Assembly: GCA_044346745.1 (NCBI GenBank)
Contig: JBIIYQ010000018.1
Span: 1 to 35,688, forward strand
DNA: 35,688 bases
Source: UKL13-2 sp044346745
Lineage (GTDB): Bacteria; Pseudomonadota; Gammaproteobacteria; Burkholderiales; Usitatibacteraceae
Reading direction: 5' to 3'
In this document: piece by piece, positions 7,526 to 15,586 of the stretch
Numbering within the stretch: the stretch's first letter is position 1
Layout of the letters: every line of letters starts with the position of its first letter
Position numbers and translations under genes: made by a program
Notes under the pieces: generated by a model
Databases searched by the model: none
The model's input: the letters and a program-made list of their open reading frames with translations, nothing else
What the model was told of the DNA's origin: nothing

Positions 7526-9010
7526 ATGCAAAGCAACGCAAATACCTACAACTATCAGGTCGTGCGGCAGTTCGCCATCATGACCGTTGTCTGGGGCATT
7601 GTCGGCATGCTGGTCGGTGTCATCATCGCCGCTCAGCTGATTTGGCCCGATCTCACCTTTGGCATTGAATTCCTGTCCTACGGGCGTCTGCGTCCGTTGC
7701 ACACCAATGCCGTGATCTTTGCCTTTGGCGGCTGCGCTTTGTTCGCCACCTCGTACTACGTGGTGCAACGCACCTGCCAAACGCGAGTCCTTTCGGACAA
7801 GATGGCAGCGCTCCACTTCTGGGGCTGGCAACTGGTCATCTTGCTCGCAGCGATTACGCTGCCGCTCGGCATCACTTCGGGCAAAGAATACGCCGAGCTC
7901 GAGTGGCCGATCGATATTCTAATCACCGTTATTTGGGTCACCTACGCGATCAACTTCTTCGGCACCATCATGAAGCGACGCACTCAGCATATTTACGTGG
8001 CGAATTGGTTCTTCGGTGCGTTTATTCTGACCGTCGCGATTCTGCATTTGGTCAATAGCGCCGCGATCCCGGTGACGATGTGGAAATCGTATTCTGCTTA
8101 CGCCGGCGTGCAGGACGCAATGATCCAGTGGTGGTACGGCCACAACGCGGTGGGCTTTTTCTTAACCGCCGGCTTCCTCGGCATCATGTACTACTTTGTG
8201 CCAAAACAAGCGGAACGCCCGGTTTATTCCTATCGCCTGTCGGTGGTGCACTTTTGGGCGCTGATCTTCACCTACATGTGGGCTGGCCCGCATCATCTGC
8301 ACTACACTGCGTTGCCCGATTGGGCGCAGTCACTCGGTATGGTGTTTTCGCTCATTTTGCTTGCGCCTTCTTGGGGCGGCATGATCAACGGCATCATGAC
8401 GCTCTCCGGCGCATGGCATAAGCTGCGCGACGATCCGATCCTCAAATTCCTGATCGTCTCGCTCTCGTTTTACGGCATGTCGACCTTCGAAGGCCCGATG
8501 TTGTCGATCAAGACGGTTAACGGCCTGGCGCACTACACCGACTGGATCATTGGCCACGTCCACTCCGGCGCGCTGGGATGGGTGGCGTTTATCTCAATCG
8601 GGTCGATGTACTACCTGATTCCGAAGTTGTTCGGCCGGAAAGAAATGTATAGCGTGAAGTTGATCTCAATGCATTTCTGGATCGCCACCTTGGGCGTGGT
8701 TCTCTACATCGCGGCACTGTGGATATCGGGCGTTATGCAAGGCTTGATGTGGCGCGCGGTCAATAGCGACGGAACGCTCACCTACACATTTGTCGAGTCG
8801 GTGAAAGCGAGTTACCCATACTGGATGATTCGTCTACTCGGAGGCACCTTGTTCTTTAGCGGAATGTTGATCATGGCGTACAACGTCTACAAGACCGTGG
8901 CCGCAGGCAAAGCCTACGACGCACCGATTCCAGAAGGCATGACGCCGGGATCGTTACCGATGCCCGCTTATGCAAACCCGGCTGGCAACGTTGCCGCACA
9001 AGGAGATTAA
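7526..9010 (+). CDS. ccoN: cbb3-type cytochrome c oxidase subunit I, CcoN
   Basis: The catalytic subunit of the high-affinity cbb3 oxidase, which reduces oxygen to water and pumps protons. It has 494 residues and about 12 transmembrane helices. Metal-ligand histidines are visible: H59 (low-spin haem b, in LRPLHTNA), H206 (CuB, WWYGHNAVG), H256 and H257 (CuB pair, AGPHHLHYT), H344 (haem b3) and H346 (haem b) in IIGHVHSGALGW. A good ribosome site (AAAAGGG, 7511-7517) precedes the ATG. It heads the ccoNOQP operon behind an FNR box; ccoO starts 3 bp downstream. Confidence 0.97.
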   Translation: MQSNANTYNYQVVRQFAIMTVVWGIVGMLVGVIIAAQLIWPDLTFGIEFLSYGRLRPLHTNAVIFAFGGCALFATSYYVVQRTCQTRVLSDKMAALHFWGWQLVILLAAITLPLGITSGKEYAELEWPIDILITVIWVTYAINFFGTIMKRRTQHIYVANWFFGAFILTVAILHLVNSAAIPVTMWKSYSAYAGVQDAMIQWWYGHNAVGFFLTAGFLGIMYYFVPKQAERPVYSYRLSVVHFWALIFTYMWAGPHHLHYTALPDWAQSLGMVFSLILLAPSWGGMINGIMTLSGAWHKLRDDPILKFLIVSLSFYGMSTFEGPMLSIKTVNGLAHYTDWIIGHVHSGALGWVAFISIGSMYYLIPKLFGRKEMYSVKLISMHFWIATLGVVLYIAALWISGVMQGLMWRAVNSDGTLTYTFVESVKASYPYWMIRLLGGTLFFSGMLIMAYNVYKTVAAGKAYDAPIPEGMTPGSLPMPAYANPAGNVAAQGD

Positions 9011-9013
9011 GTC

Positions 9014-9625
9014 ATGAAACTTACTCACGACAAGATCGAACGTAACGTTGGTTTGATGATTATTCTGGTGATCCTCGTGGTCGCCGTCGGTGGCTTGGTC
9101 GAAATTGTTCCACTGTTCTTCCAGCGCAGCACTACTGAACCCGTCGCCGGACTAAAACCCTACACGGCTCTACAGCTGGCCGGGCGCGATGTGTATATCC
9201 GCGAAGGGTGTTACAACTGCCACTCACAAATGATTCGTCCATTCCGTGCGGAAACCGAGCGTTATGGTCACTATTCGGTGGCGGGTGAGTTTGTTTATGA
9301 TCATCCGTTCCAGTGGGGCAGTAAACGTACCGGGCCGGATTTACACCGCGTCGGCGGCAAGTTCAGCGACGACTGGCACCGTCTGCATTTGCGCCAGCCC
9401 CGCGATCTGGTGCCGGAGTCGAACATGCCCGCCTACACCTGGCTGCAAAACGCCAAGCTTGATGCGGACGGCGTTGCGCCAAAGATGCGGGCGCTACGTA
9501 GCGTCGGTGTCCCGTACACCGATGAAGAAATCAGCAAATCGGCCGAGGCTGTCAAAGGGAAGACCGAAGAAGACGCCCTCATCGCTTACCTGCAAGTGCT
9601 CGGTACCGCACTCAAGACCAAGTAA
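9014..9625 (+). CDS. ccoO: cbb3 oxidase monohaem cytochrome c subunit CcoO
   Basis: A membrane-anchored monohaem cytochrome c of 203 residues that passes electrons from CcoP to CcoN. An N-terminal uncleaved anchor helix (about 13-37) is followed by the periplasmic domain with C66-Y-N-C69-H70. The Met ligand is probably in the ESNMPAYTW segment. The length matches the family. The ribosome site AAGGAG overlaps the end of ccoN, so the two are coupled; ccoQ follows after 9 bp. Confidence 0.97.
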   Translation: MKLTHDKIERNVGLMIILVILVVAVGGLVEIVPLFFQRSTTEPVAGLKPYTALQLAGRDVYIREGCYNCHSQMIRPFRAETERYGHYSVAGEFVYDHPFQWGSKRTGPDLHRVGGKFSDDWHRLHLRQPRDLVPESNMPAYTWLQNAKLDADGVAPKMRALRSVGVPYTDEEISKSAEAVKGKTEEDALIAYLQVLGTALKTK

Positions 9626-9634
9626 GGGGAAAAC

Positions 9635-9838
9635 ATGGATCTGACCACACTTCGATCAGCGGTCACACTTTTGTCGTTCCTCGTTTTTGCCGGCATCGTC
9701 TATTGGGCATGGAGTTCACGCAATAAGGTTCGCTTTGACGAAGCGGCCAATCTGCCGTTTCTCGACGACGACACCGAAGTGCCGCAATCGTCAAAAAATT
9801 CGGATAGCGCCAACAACCTGAAGAAGGCAAACAAATGA
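9635..9838 (+). CDS. ccoQ: cbb3 oxidase small subunit CcoQ
   Basis: A 67-residue single-span membrane protein: one helix (about 10-27) followed by a polar cytoplasmic tail with N-L-P-F-L-D-D-D, the usual FixQ/CcoQ motif. CcoQ stabilises the CcoNOP complex and its interaction with CcoP. The ribosome site is AAGGGGA. Its TGA overlaps the ATG of ccoP (ATGA at 9835-9838), indicating translational coupling. Confidence 0.93.
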   Translation: MDLTTLRSAVTLLSFLVFAGIVYWAWSSRNKVRFDEAANLPFLDDDTEVPQSSKNSDSANNLKKANK

Positions 9839-10851
9839 CAGACCATCTGACCGCATTCTGGCACTGGTATGTAGCGATCATTACCGTTGTTTCGATGATC
9901 GCCTGTGGCGTCTTGCTCTGGGCCCAGACAACAAAAAAGTTACCGGTCGGCAGCAAACCAGAGTTACACGGCAACGTTTGGGATGAAGACCTGACGGAAT
10001 ACAACCATCCGTTACCCAACTGGTGGCGCTGGTTGTTTTACCTCACCCTGTTTTTTGGTGCCCTATATCTCTTCATCTTCCCAGGGCTCGGCGGCTTTGC
10101 CGGTCAGGCCGGATGGAGCTCTGCGGGACAATACAACGCCGAAGTTAAACAAGCGGATGCGGATTTTGGTCCGGTATTCGCCAAATACACTGCGATCAAT
10201 ATCCCAACGCTCGCAAAAGATGCACAAGCCAATGCCGCAGGGCAGCGCCTGTTCCTGAACTACTGTGCACAGTGTCACGGCTCTGATGCGGCGGGCGGCA
10301 AAGGCTTTCCAAATCTGCGTGATAAAGACTGGTTGTACGGTGGAGACCCCGCAACCATCGTGGCCACACTCACCAACGGACGGAACGGCGTAATGCCTGC
10401 ACTCGGGGATGCGATCGGGGGCGAGACCGGTACCAAGGAAATGGCGCAGTATGTTCGCTCACTCGCTGGCCTGAAACACGACGCTGGTTTGGCAGCTGCG
10501 GCAGCACCGAAGTTCGCGATCTGCGCGGCGTGTCACGGCGCGGATGGTAAAGGCAATCGCCAACTTGGCGCACCCAACCTAACCGATGACGTGTGGTTAT
10601 ACGGCAGTTCGCTTGAGGATATCGCGTACACCATCAAGAACGGACGTGGTGTGAATCAGCTGGTCGAGGGCCAAAGCGCCATGCCAGCACAAGGCGAAAA
10701 ACTGGGCACCGCCAAGATTCATTTGCTCGCGGCTTACGTTTATAGCTTGGGAGGAGGGGAACCGCCCATTGTCGAGAAGGCACCCGAGCCTGCGGTAGCC
10801 ACACCAGCTGCAACCACAGCGCCGACAACGCCGCCACCGAAGGGAAAATAG
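9835..10851 (+). CDS. ccoP: cbb3 oxidase dihaem cytochrome c subunit CcoP
   Basis: A dihaem c-type cytochrome of 338 residues that receives electrons from soluble or bc1-linked cytochromes. Two N-terminal transmembrane segments (about 7-28 and 66-85) flank the conserved E-Y-N-H-P-L-P-N-W-W motif. Two haem sites follow: C144-A-Q-C147-H148 and C230-A-A-C233-H234, each with a downstream G-x-P-N-L block. The C-terminus ends in an Ala/Pro/Thr-rich tail. Having two amino-terminal helices puts it in the CcoP class with an N-terminal hairpin. It overlaps ccoQ by 4 bp. Confidence 0.97.
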   Translation: MTDHLTAFWHWYVAIITVVSMIACGVLLWAQTTKKLPVGSKPELHGNVWDEDLTEYNHPLPNWWRWLFYLTLFFGALYLFIFPGLGGFAGQAGWSSAGQYNAEVKQADADFGPVFAKYTAINIPTLAKDAQANAAGQRLFLNYCAQCHGSDAAGGKGFPNLRDKDWLYGGDPATIVATLTNGRNGVMPALGDAIGGETGTKEMAQYVRSLAGLKHDAGLAAAAAPKFAICAACHGADGKGNRQLGAPNLTDDVWLYGSSLEDIAYTIKNGRGVNQLVEGQSAMPAQGEKLGTAKIHLLAAYVYSLGGGEPPIVEKAPEPAVATPAATTAPTTPPPKGK

Positions 10852-10867
10852 CGCTCCGTTCGAGCGC
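10851..10867 (+). terminator. Intercistronic hairpin after ccoP
   Basis: GCGCTC (10851-10856) and GAGCGC (10862-10867) form a perfect 6-bp stem with a 5-nt loop directly at the ccoP stop. There is no T tract and ccoG follows 23 bp later, so it may attenuate or stabilise the operon message rather than end it. Confidence 0.4.
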
Positions 10868-10889
10868 GCAAGTTAATGAACAATCAGCG

Positions 10890-12353
10890 ATGAGCAACAC
10901 GCAGAACGTCATTCCGATCATTGTTAGCACCGCGCCTCCTGTCCGTCCCCCGGATGATCAGGAGGATGCGCTTTACGAAGTCCGCAAGAAAATTTATCCG
11001 CGCGCGGTCACAGGCTGGTTTGCAAACTGGCGGTGGCTGTTTGTGTTCGCCACACAGCTGGTTTACTACGGCACACCGTGGCTGACTTGGAATGACAGGC
11101 AAGCCGTGTTGTTCGACCTGACGGCGCGCAAGTTCTACATCTTTGGCATCGTCTTCTGGCCGCAGGACTTCATCTATCTCACCGTCCTGTTGTTGATCTG
11201 CGCGTTCTCGCTATTCCTATTTACCGCCGTGGCCGGGCGTCTGTGGTGTGGGTATGCGTGTCCACAAACGGTCTACACCGAAATGTTCCTGTGGATCGAA
11301 CGCAAGATCGAAGGCGATCGGCCCAAGCGTATGAAACTTGACCAAAGTCCCCTATCCACGGGCAAGTTCGGCAAAAAAGCGCTGAAACACGGCTTGTGGA
11401 TTGCACTTTCACTTTGGACCGGCTTCACGCTGGTAGCGTATTTTGTCCCCGCACGTGAGTTGATTGGACAGGCGTTGTCCTTTGGCGTCGCCCCATGGGA
11501 AACATTTTGGATATTTTTCTACGGCTTCGCCACTTACGGCAATGCCGGCTGGATGCGCGAACAGGTTTGCAAATACATGTGCCCTTACGCCCGCTTTCAG
11601 GGGGCGATGTTTGACCGAGACACGCTCGTCATCACGTACGACTACACGCGCGGCGAGCCGCGCGGCAGCCGCAGCAAATCTGCCGACTACAAAGCCAACG
11701 GGTTGGGCGACTGCGTTGATTGCGGCATCTGCGTGCAGGTTTGTCCAACCGGCATCGATATCCGCCATGGCCAGCAGTATGAGTGTATCGGCTGTGCGGC
11801 GTGTATTGACGGCTGCAATCAAGTGATGGATAAGATGAACTATCCCCGCGGTCTGATACGGTATTCCACACTTAATGCGCTGGAAAAACGCGCCGATTGG
11901 CGCGAGATGATCGTCCGCGTCTTCCGCCCACGTGTACTGCTCTACACCGCGATCCTCTGGACAATCATCATCGCTGCGGGCATCACACTTTGGAATCGGG
12001 TACCGGTACGTGCCGACGTCATTCGTGATCGCACCACACTCGCCCGCGAAGTGGCAGGCGGCCAAATTGAGAACGTCTATCGCCTACAGATCATGAATAC
12101 GCAGGAAAAGGTACAGCGGTTTACGGTGGGTGTTCGTGGGGTCGAGGGGCTTCGTGTTTACGGGGTTGAACAACCACTGGAAATCGGCCCTGCCGCCTCG
12201 AATATGTTTGCCATCTCATTACGCATGGATATGGACGCTGCGCCAAAAGGCATTAGCAAAATCGAATTTGATGTCACAGCTGTGGATACACACGGTCGCG
12301 CCGCGCCCGATGTTTTCAGCTTGCACGAGAAGTCATCTTTTTATCGGCCCTGA
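10890..12353 (+). CDS. ccoG: cbb3 assembly iron-sulfur membrane protein CcoG (RdxA/FixG)
   Basis: A 487-residue polytopic membrane protein with ferredoxin-type clusters, proposed to reduce copper for cbb3 assembly. Helices lie at about 47-67, 86-113, 160-180 and 200 onward. Cys motifs: C120-G-Y-A-C124-P, C227-K-Y-M-C231-P, then two 4Fe-4S sets C275/C278/C281/C285 and C299/C302/C305/C309. After a last helix (about 350) comes an Ig-like periplasmic domain (about 370-485), the FixG C-terminal domain. It lies 38 bp after ccoP, beyond a small hairpin. The ribosome site is weak. Confidence 0.96.
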   Translation: MSNTQNVIPIIVSTAPPVRPPDDQEDALYEVRKKIYPRAVTGWFANWRWLFVFATQLVYYGTPWLTWNDRQAVLFDLTARKFYIFGIVFWPQDFIYLTVLLLICAFSLFLFTAVAGRLWCGYACPQTVYTEMFLWIERKIEGDRPKRMKLDQSPLSTGKFGKKALKHGLWIALSLWTGFTLVAYFVPARELIGQALSFGVAPWETFWIFFYGFATYGNAGWMREQVCKYMCPYARFQGAMFDRDTLVITYDYTRGEPRGSRSKSADYKANGLGDCVDCGICVQVCPTGIDIRHGQQYECIGCAACIDGCNQVMDKMNYPRGLIRYSTLNALEKRADWREMIVRVFRPRVLLYTAILWTIIIAAGITLWNRVPVRADVIRDRTTLAREVAGGQIENVYRLQIMNTQEKVQRFTVGVRGVEGLRVYGVEQPLEIGPAASNMFAISLRMDMDAAPKGISKIEFDVTAVDTHGRAAPDVFSLHEKSSFYRP

Positions 12354-12434
12354 AGTACATGGCACGAACTCCCTCTAACTTCACCTCGTTGCGAACCAAA
12401 ATTGGTAGGCGAAATGGCAACACACCAGTTGTCG

Positions 12435-12545
12435 CCCCGGCGGACAACCACAAGGGTTGCGCCGGGCCGGGGCCCAATTTTGCTAGTCCGATTCAGAGCA
12501 CACCCTAGATCCCGGCGCATTTACGTAACTAAGCCGGGATGACAT
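12435..12545 (-). repeat. Two-hairpin dispersed repeat, copy 1
   Basis: The ccoG-ccoH gap (12354-12592) holds two adjacent inverted repeats. Read on the minus strand, hairpin A comes first (stem atcccggc/gccgggat, 12509-12516 with 12533-12540). A 24-nt spacer follows, then hairpin B (12435-12480), with a core CCCGGCGCAACCCTT and stem CCCCGGC/GCCGGGG. Hairpin B matches the element at 23587-23631 at about 36 of the first 41 positions, and the A-spacer-B order and spacer length are the same. It resembles REP/BIME-type intergenic repeats; no coding sequence is seen. It may also act as a processing or termination structure after ccoG. Confidence 0.7.
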
Positions 12546-12592
12546 TTGTTAAGAGTGGCTGTGAACATCCATGATCGAAATAGAGAACTGAT

Positions 12593-13144
12593 ATGAGACC
12601 AACAACAACTCCAAACCCTTGGTACCGCGAACCTTGGCCGTGGCTCTTGATGTCGGGCCCAGCCGTCGTCGTTGTGGCCGGATTCATCACGCTTTACCTC
12701 GCCGTTTCGGGGCAAGATGGTCTGGTGGTTGACGACTACTACAAACAGGGTAAGGCCATCAATCAGGCGCTACATCGTGACGATGTCGCCCGCCAGGCTG
12801 GTCTGACCGCGACGGTAAACTTCGATCAAACACAAGACCGCGTCAATGTCGCGGTCACCCGTGCCGATGGATCTCCAGTTACCGAGGCACTCACCTTGTC
12901 ACTCGTACACGCCACCCGCAGCGGCTTCGACAACGTGATCAACCTCAGCCCGACTGCGTACGGCTATACCGGCAAATTGCCCGCCTTGCGAACCGGCAAA
13001 TGGAATGTGCTGCTCGAAGACAAAAACAAGCAGTGGCGGCTCCAGCAAGAAATCAATGTCGGCACGGCAGCACTTCCGCCACTCGAACTGCGCCCGGCTG
13101 CAGCGGCGAGCCCCACCGGCACCAAACTTAGCGACGCGCCATAA
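12593..13144 (+). CDS. ccoH: FixH/CcoH family cbb3 oxidase assembly protein
   Basis: A 183-residue protein with an N-terminal transmembrane helix (about 17-40) followed by the family motif V-D-D-Y-Y-K-Q-G-K-A-I-N and a periplasmic beta-rich domain (about 60-165). CcoH/FixH associates with the cbb3 complex and is needed for its assembly or stability. A short AGAGA ribosome site precedes the ATG. The gene lies 239 bp after ccoG across a repeat element, so it may depend on read-through or on its own promoter. A Pro/Ala/Thr-rich tail ends the protein. A 2-bp gap separates it from the next small gene. Confidence 0.88.
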   Translation: MRPTTTPNPWYREPWPWLLMSGPAVVVVAGFITLYLAVSGQDGLVVDDYYKQGKAINQALHRDDVARQAGLTATVNFDQTQDRVNVAVTRADGSPVTEALTLSLVHATRSGFDNVINLSPTAYGYTGKLPALRTGKWNVLLEDKNKQWRLQQEINVGTAALPPLELRPAAAASPTGTKLSDAP

Positions 13145-13146
13145 CC

Positions 13147-13401
13147 ATGCTGCGCCTCACAATCTCCATCCTCTGGCCGTCGTTTATAGCCGCCGGCATC
13201 GGGCTCGGCATTATTTTCACCTTGGTTGATCCGATGGAGTTGGTGGTGCTCGGCGAACACGTACGCGCGTCCCGCAGTGCAATTTATTCGCTGGGCTTTT
13301 TTGTGCTGTGGGCGATCACGGCCATGGCTGCGGCAATGAGTGCCTTGCTGCTGACGGGAAAACACCCCGGTGATAAGACACTCGGTGGCGAAGGTGATTA
13401 G
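13147..13401 (+). CDS. Small two-helix membrane protein next to ccoH
   Basis: An 84-residue hydrophobic protein with two predicted transmembrane helices (about 4-26 and 46-70) separated by a short loop (D-P-M-E-L-V-V-L-G-E). I do not recognise a named family. It starts 2 bp after the ccoH stop with no strong ribosome site of its own, which suggests translational coupling. The context points to a role tied to the cbb3 oxidase or its assembly, possibly as a small structural subunit; this is inference from position only. The frame is intact and the amino-acid composition is that of a real membrane protein. Confidence 0.7.
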   Translation: MLRLTISILWPSFIAAGIGLGIIFTLVDPMELVVLGEHVRASRSAIYSLGFFVLWAITAMAAAMSALLLTGKHPGDKTLGGEGD

Positions 13402-13723
13402 CCGTTAAAGCGCAGCCCCTCGCACCGCGCGGCGAAAACCGGAATCGTTCCGGGCTAGTTGGTCGTTGAAGCGAAACACCGACCGTGGGCATAGGACCCG
13501 AGCCACTTGCTGTGTCTGTCATGGCACAGACCGATTCGACACCTACGGCGCAGACTTGGCGTGCAGCGCTAGGAGCTTCAACCATAACGAACGACGGTTA
13601 GAGCCAAGCGCCGATCACGGCTTATTCCAATGCGATTGACTTGCCGCAAAGCGGCTGGCGCTGATCAAGATATAAGTTCTGTAATCGCCTCACATCGAAG
13701 CGCAAGGCCCGACCAAACCCCGT
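13402..13723. other. Gene-free interval before the reductase-cytochrome module
   Basis: 322 bp without a credible reading frame. A perfect short palindrome CCGGAA-TCG-TTCCGG lies at 13439-13453 and may be a weak terminator for the ccoH transcript. A degenerate FNR-like site, CTGATCAAGATATA, lies at 13661-13674 (7 of 10 defined positions), 50 bp before the next gene. Otherwise I see nothing. Confidence 0.4.
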
Positions 13724-14974
13724 ATGACCGCCTTACACCTTCTTGGTTACATCTGCGCCGCGCTGTTAATTCAGTGCGCGGCCGGCTTGGGTGTGGTCCT
13801 TTGGCGCAGACGTACCTCGGCATTGCCAACTCCAAGCGCAGATGCGCCGGCTGTCATTAAGCAGCCTTCGGCAGCTTGGTCGGGTTGGCGCGACTTCCGC
13901 GTGACACGTCGCGCCTTCGAGGATGCCGCGAAGAGTCAGTGCTCGTTCTATTTGCAGCCGTTGGATCACGCGCCTCTGCCGCCCTTCAAGCCCGGCCAAT
14001 ACCTCACGTTTTCTTTGCAATTGGGAACGGACGCGAGCGTTGGTGGCGGAACAGCGCGCAGCCAAGTTCGCTGCTACTCGATTTCGGACGCCCCCGATCC
14101 AGCGGGCTATCGAATCACCATTAAGCGCGCCCCACCGCCCCCCGCGCAACCGGGCTTGCCGCCCGGCGTGTCGTCGAGCTATTTCCACGACCACGTTAAA
14201 GAAGGTGATGTACTTAAAGTAAAAGCGCCATCGGGCCGCTTCTATATTGATACCGACGACACCGTCCCCGTCGTTCTGATTGCCGGCGGCATCGGCATCA
14301 CACCGATGATAAGTATGTTGCGCTGGTGCGTGAGCCATCAACCGAATCGGTTACTACATTTGTACTATGGCGTGCGTAACAGCGCTGATCACGCATATAA
14401 AGAAACACTGGAACTGCTGGCGCAATCACATCCCGCATTCAAGCTCAATGTCGTTTATTGCGACCCTAGCAGAACCGACGTCAAAGGTCGCGACTACCAC
14501 CACAGCGGCTACATTGATCTGGCGCTCTTGCGCGACAACCTGCCACACGGCCAGCACCAGTTTTATGTTTGCGGGCCGCCGCCGATGATGCAAAGCCTAG
14601 TGCCCGCACTGCGCGAATGGGGTGTGCAAGAAGCGGACATCCACTTCGAGGCATTTGGCCCGGCATCAGTCCGGCCGCTTGCGTCAGCGACCAATGAACC
14701 AAGCGATTCGTCCGCAGTTGCACTCGACATCAGATTCAATCGTTCGGGTCGCACCCTCGTTTGGGATGGGCAGGACAACAACCTCCTCGATTTTGCGGAG
14801 CGCCAGGGCGTGTCGGTGGAGTCGGGTTGTCGCTCGGGAAGCTGTGGCAGCTGCGAGACAAAACTCATCTCCGGCGCGGTCACCTACGCTGAGAAACCCG
14901 ACTACGACATCGCCGACGGCCACTGCCTGCTATGCGTTGGGAAGCCACAGACACCGCTGGTACTTGAACAATGA
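13724..14974 (+). CDS. Membrane-anchored FAD/NAD(P)H reductase with C-terminal 2Fe-2S domain
   Basis: A 416-residue oxidoreductase. An N-terminal helix (about 5-27) is followed by R-R-R, so by the positive-inside rule the catalytic part faces the cytoplasm. An FAD-binding ferredoxin-reductase domain (about 55-175) contains R116-C-Y-S-I-S. A NAD(P)-binding domain (about 180-300) contains A-G-G-I-G-I-T-P-M (187-195) and C-G-P-P-P-M. The C-terminal plant-type ferredoxin has C369-x4-C374-x2-C377-x26-C404. The order FNR-like domain then 2Fe-2S resembles phthalate dioxygenase reductase or HCP reductase (Hcr), but neither a dioxygenase nor hcp is nearby. Next come a di-haem b protein and an octaheme c protein, so it probably feeds NAD(P)H electrons into them. 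The electron donor (NADH or NADPH) cannot be told. Confidence 0.85.
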   Translation: MTALHLLGYICAALLIQCAAGLGVVLWRRRTSALPTPSADAPAVIKQPSAAWSGWRDFRVTRRAFEDAAKSQCSFYLQPLDHAPLPPFKPGQYLTFSLQLGTDASVGGGTARSQVRCYSISDAPDPAGYRITIKRAPPPPAQPGLPPGVSSSYFHDHVKEGDVLKVKAPSGRFYIDTDDTVPVVLIAGGIGITPMISMLRWCVSHQPNRLLHLYYGVRNSADHAYKETLELLAQSHPAFKLNVVYCDPSRTDVKGRDYHHSGYIDLALLRDNLPHGQHQFYVCGPPPMMQSLVPALREWGVQEADIHFEAFGPASVRPLASATNEPSDSSAVALDIRFNRSGRTLVWDGQDNNLLDFAERQGVSVESGCRSGSCGSCETKLISGAVTYAEKPDYDIADGHCLLCVGKPQTPLVLEQ

Positions 14975-14998
14975 GCCACCCGACATGAGCGCCCCGAT

Positions 14999-15586
14999 AT
15001 GAACACACCGAAGGCCCGCCTGTTCAGCCATGAGGTCGTGCCGTTTTTCCTCTCTTTAACCGCACTGGCCGCCGCCGCGCTGTTGTGTGATGCTGCGCTG
15101 CACTTGCTGGATATTGTGTGGGTGGGCCGCTGGCTGGGCATTCCAGGAACGTTGCTGATCTTGGCGTCTCTTGGTTATTCGCTCAGAAAACGGAAACTGA
15201 TTAATTCGGGACAGCCAGCCACGCTGCTGCGCCTTCACGAATACATGGCATGGGCAGGCTCACTGCTGGTGCTGGTGCACGCCGGCATTCACTTCAACGC
15301 TATTCTGGGATGGCTGGCAGTTTGGGCGATGCTGATTAATGTCGCGAGCGGACTAACCGGCAAGATTTTGCTGGCGCGTTCGCGCCGCCGCCTTGATGAA
15401 GCCCGACAGCGCATGCGCGAGGAGGGTCTGACTCCCGCGCAACTTGCAGAACGTACTTATTGGGATAGCCTGACCTTTGACGCAGTCAAGCAGTGGCGAG
15501 CAGTACATTTCCCCATCACGCTGGCGTTTGCGGTGCTCGCGCTCGCGCACATCATCGCCAGCTTGCTTTTCTGGAGCTGGACATGA
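14999..15586 (+). CDS. Five-helix membrane protein with two H-x13-H pairs, predicted di-haem b
   Basis: A 195-residue integral membrane protein with helices at about 13-35, 45-62, 80-99, 102-122 and 168-192. Helix 3 has H80-x13-H94 (and H98), and helix 5 has H170-x13-H184. This spacing places two haem b groups near opposite faces of the membrane, as in ferric reductase/NOX transmembrane domains and cytochrome b561-like proteins. Positively charged loops (R63-K-R-K66 and R127-S-R-R-R131) mark the cytoplasmic side, leaving the C-terminus outside. It starts 24 bp after the reductase gene, and its stop overlaps the next start (ATGA). Predicted role: to carry electrons across the membrane from the reductase to the octaheme cytochrome. 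No close family name is recognised. Confidence 0.78.
   Translation: MNTPKARLFSHEVVPFFLSLTALAAAALLCDAALHLLDIVWVGRWLGIPGTLLILASLGYSLRKRKLINSGQPATLLRLHEYMAWAGSLLVLVHAGIHFNAILGWLAVWAMLINVASGLTGKILLARSRRRLDEARQRMREEGLTPAQLAERTYWDSLTFDAVKQWRAVHFPITLAFAVLALAHIIASLLFWSWT

Noticed and set aside
13661..13674. FNR-like CTGATCAAGATATA before the reductase gene
   Set aside because: Only 7 of 10 defined positions match; too weak to list as a site, kept as a note for the interval.
15493..15582. N-terminal extension of the octaheme cytochrome
   Set aside because: It overlaps 30 codons of the cytochrome b gene and delays the membrane anchor; the ATGA overlap start at 15583 is better.
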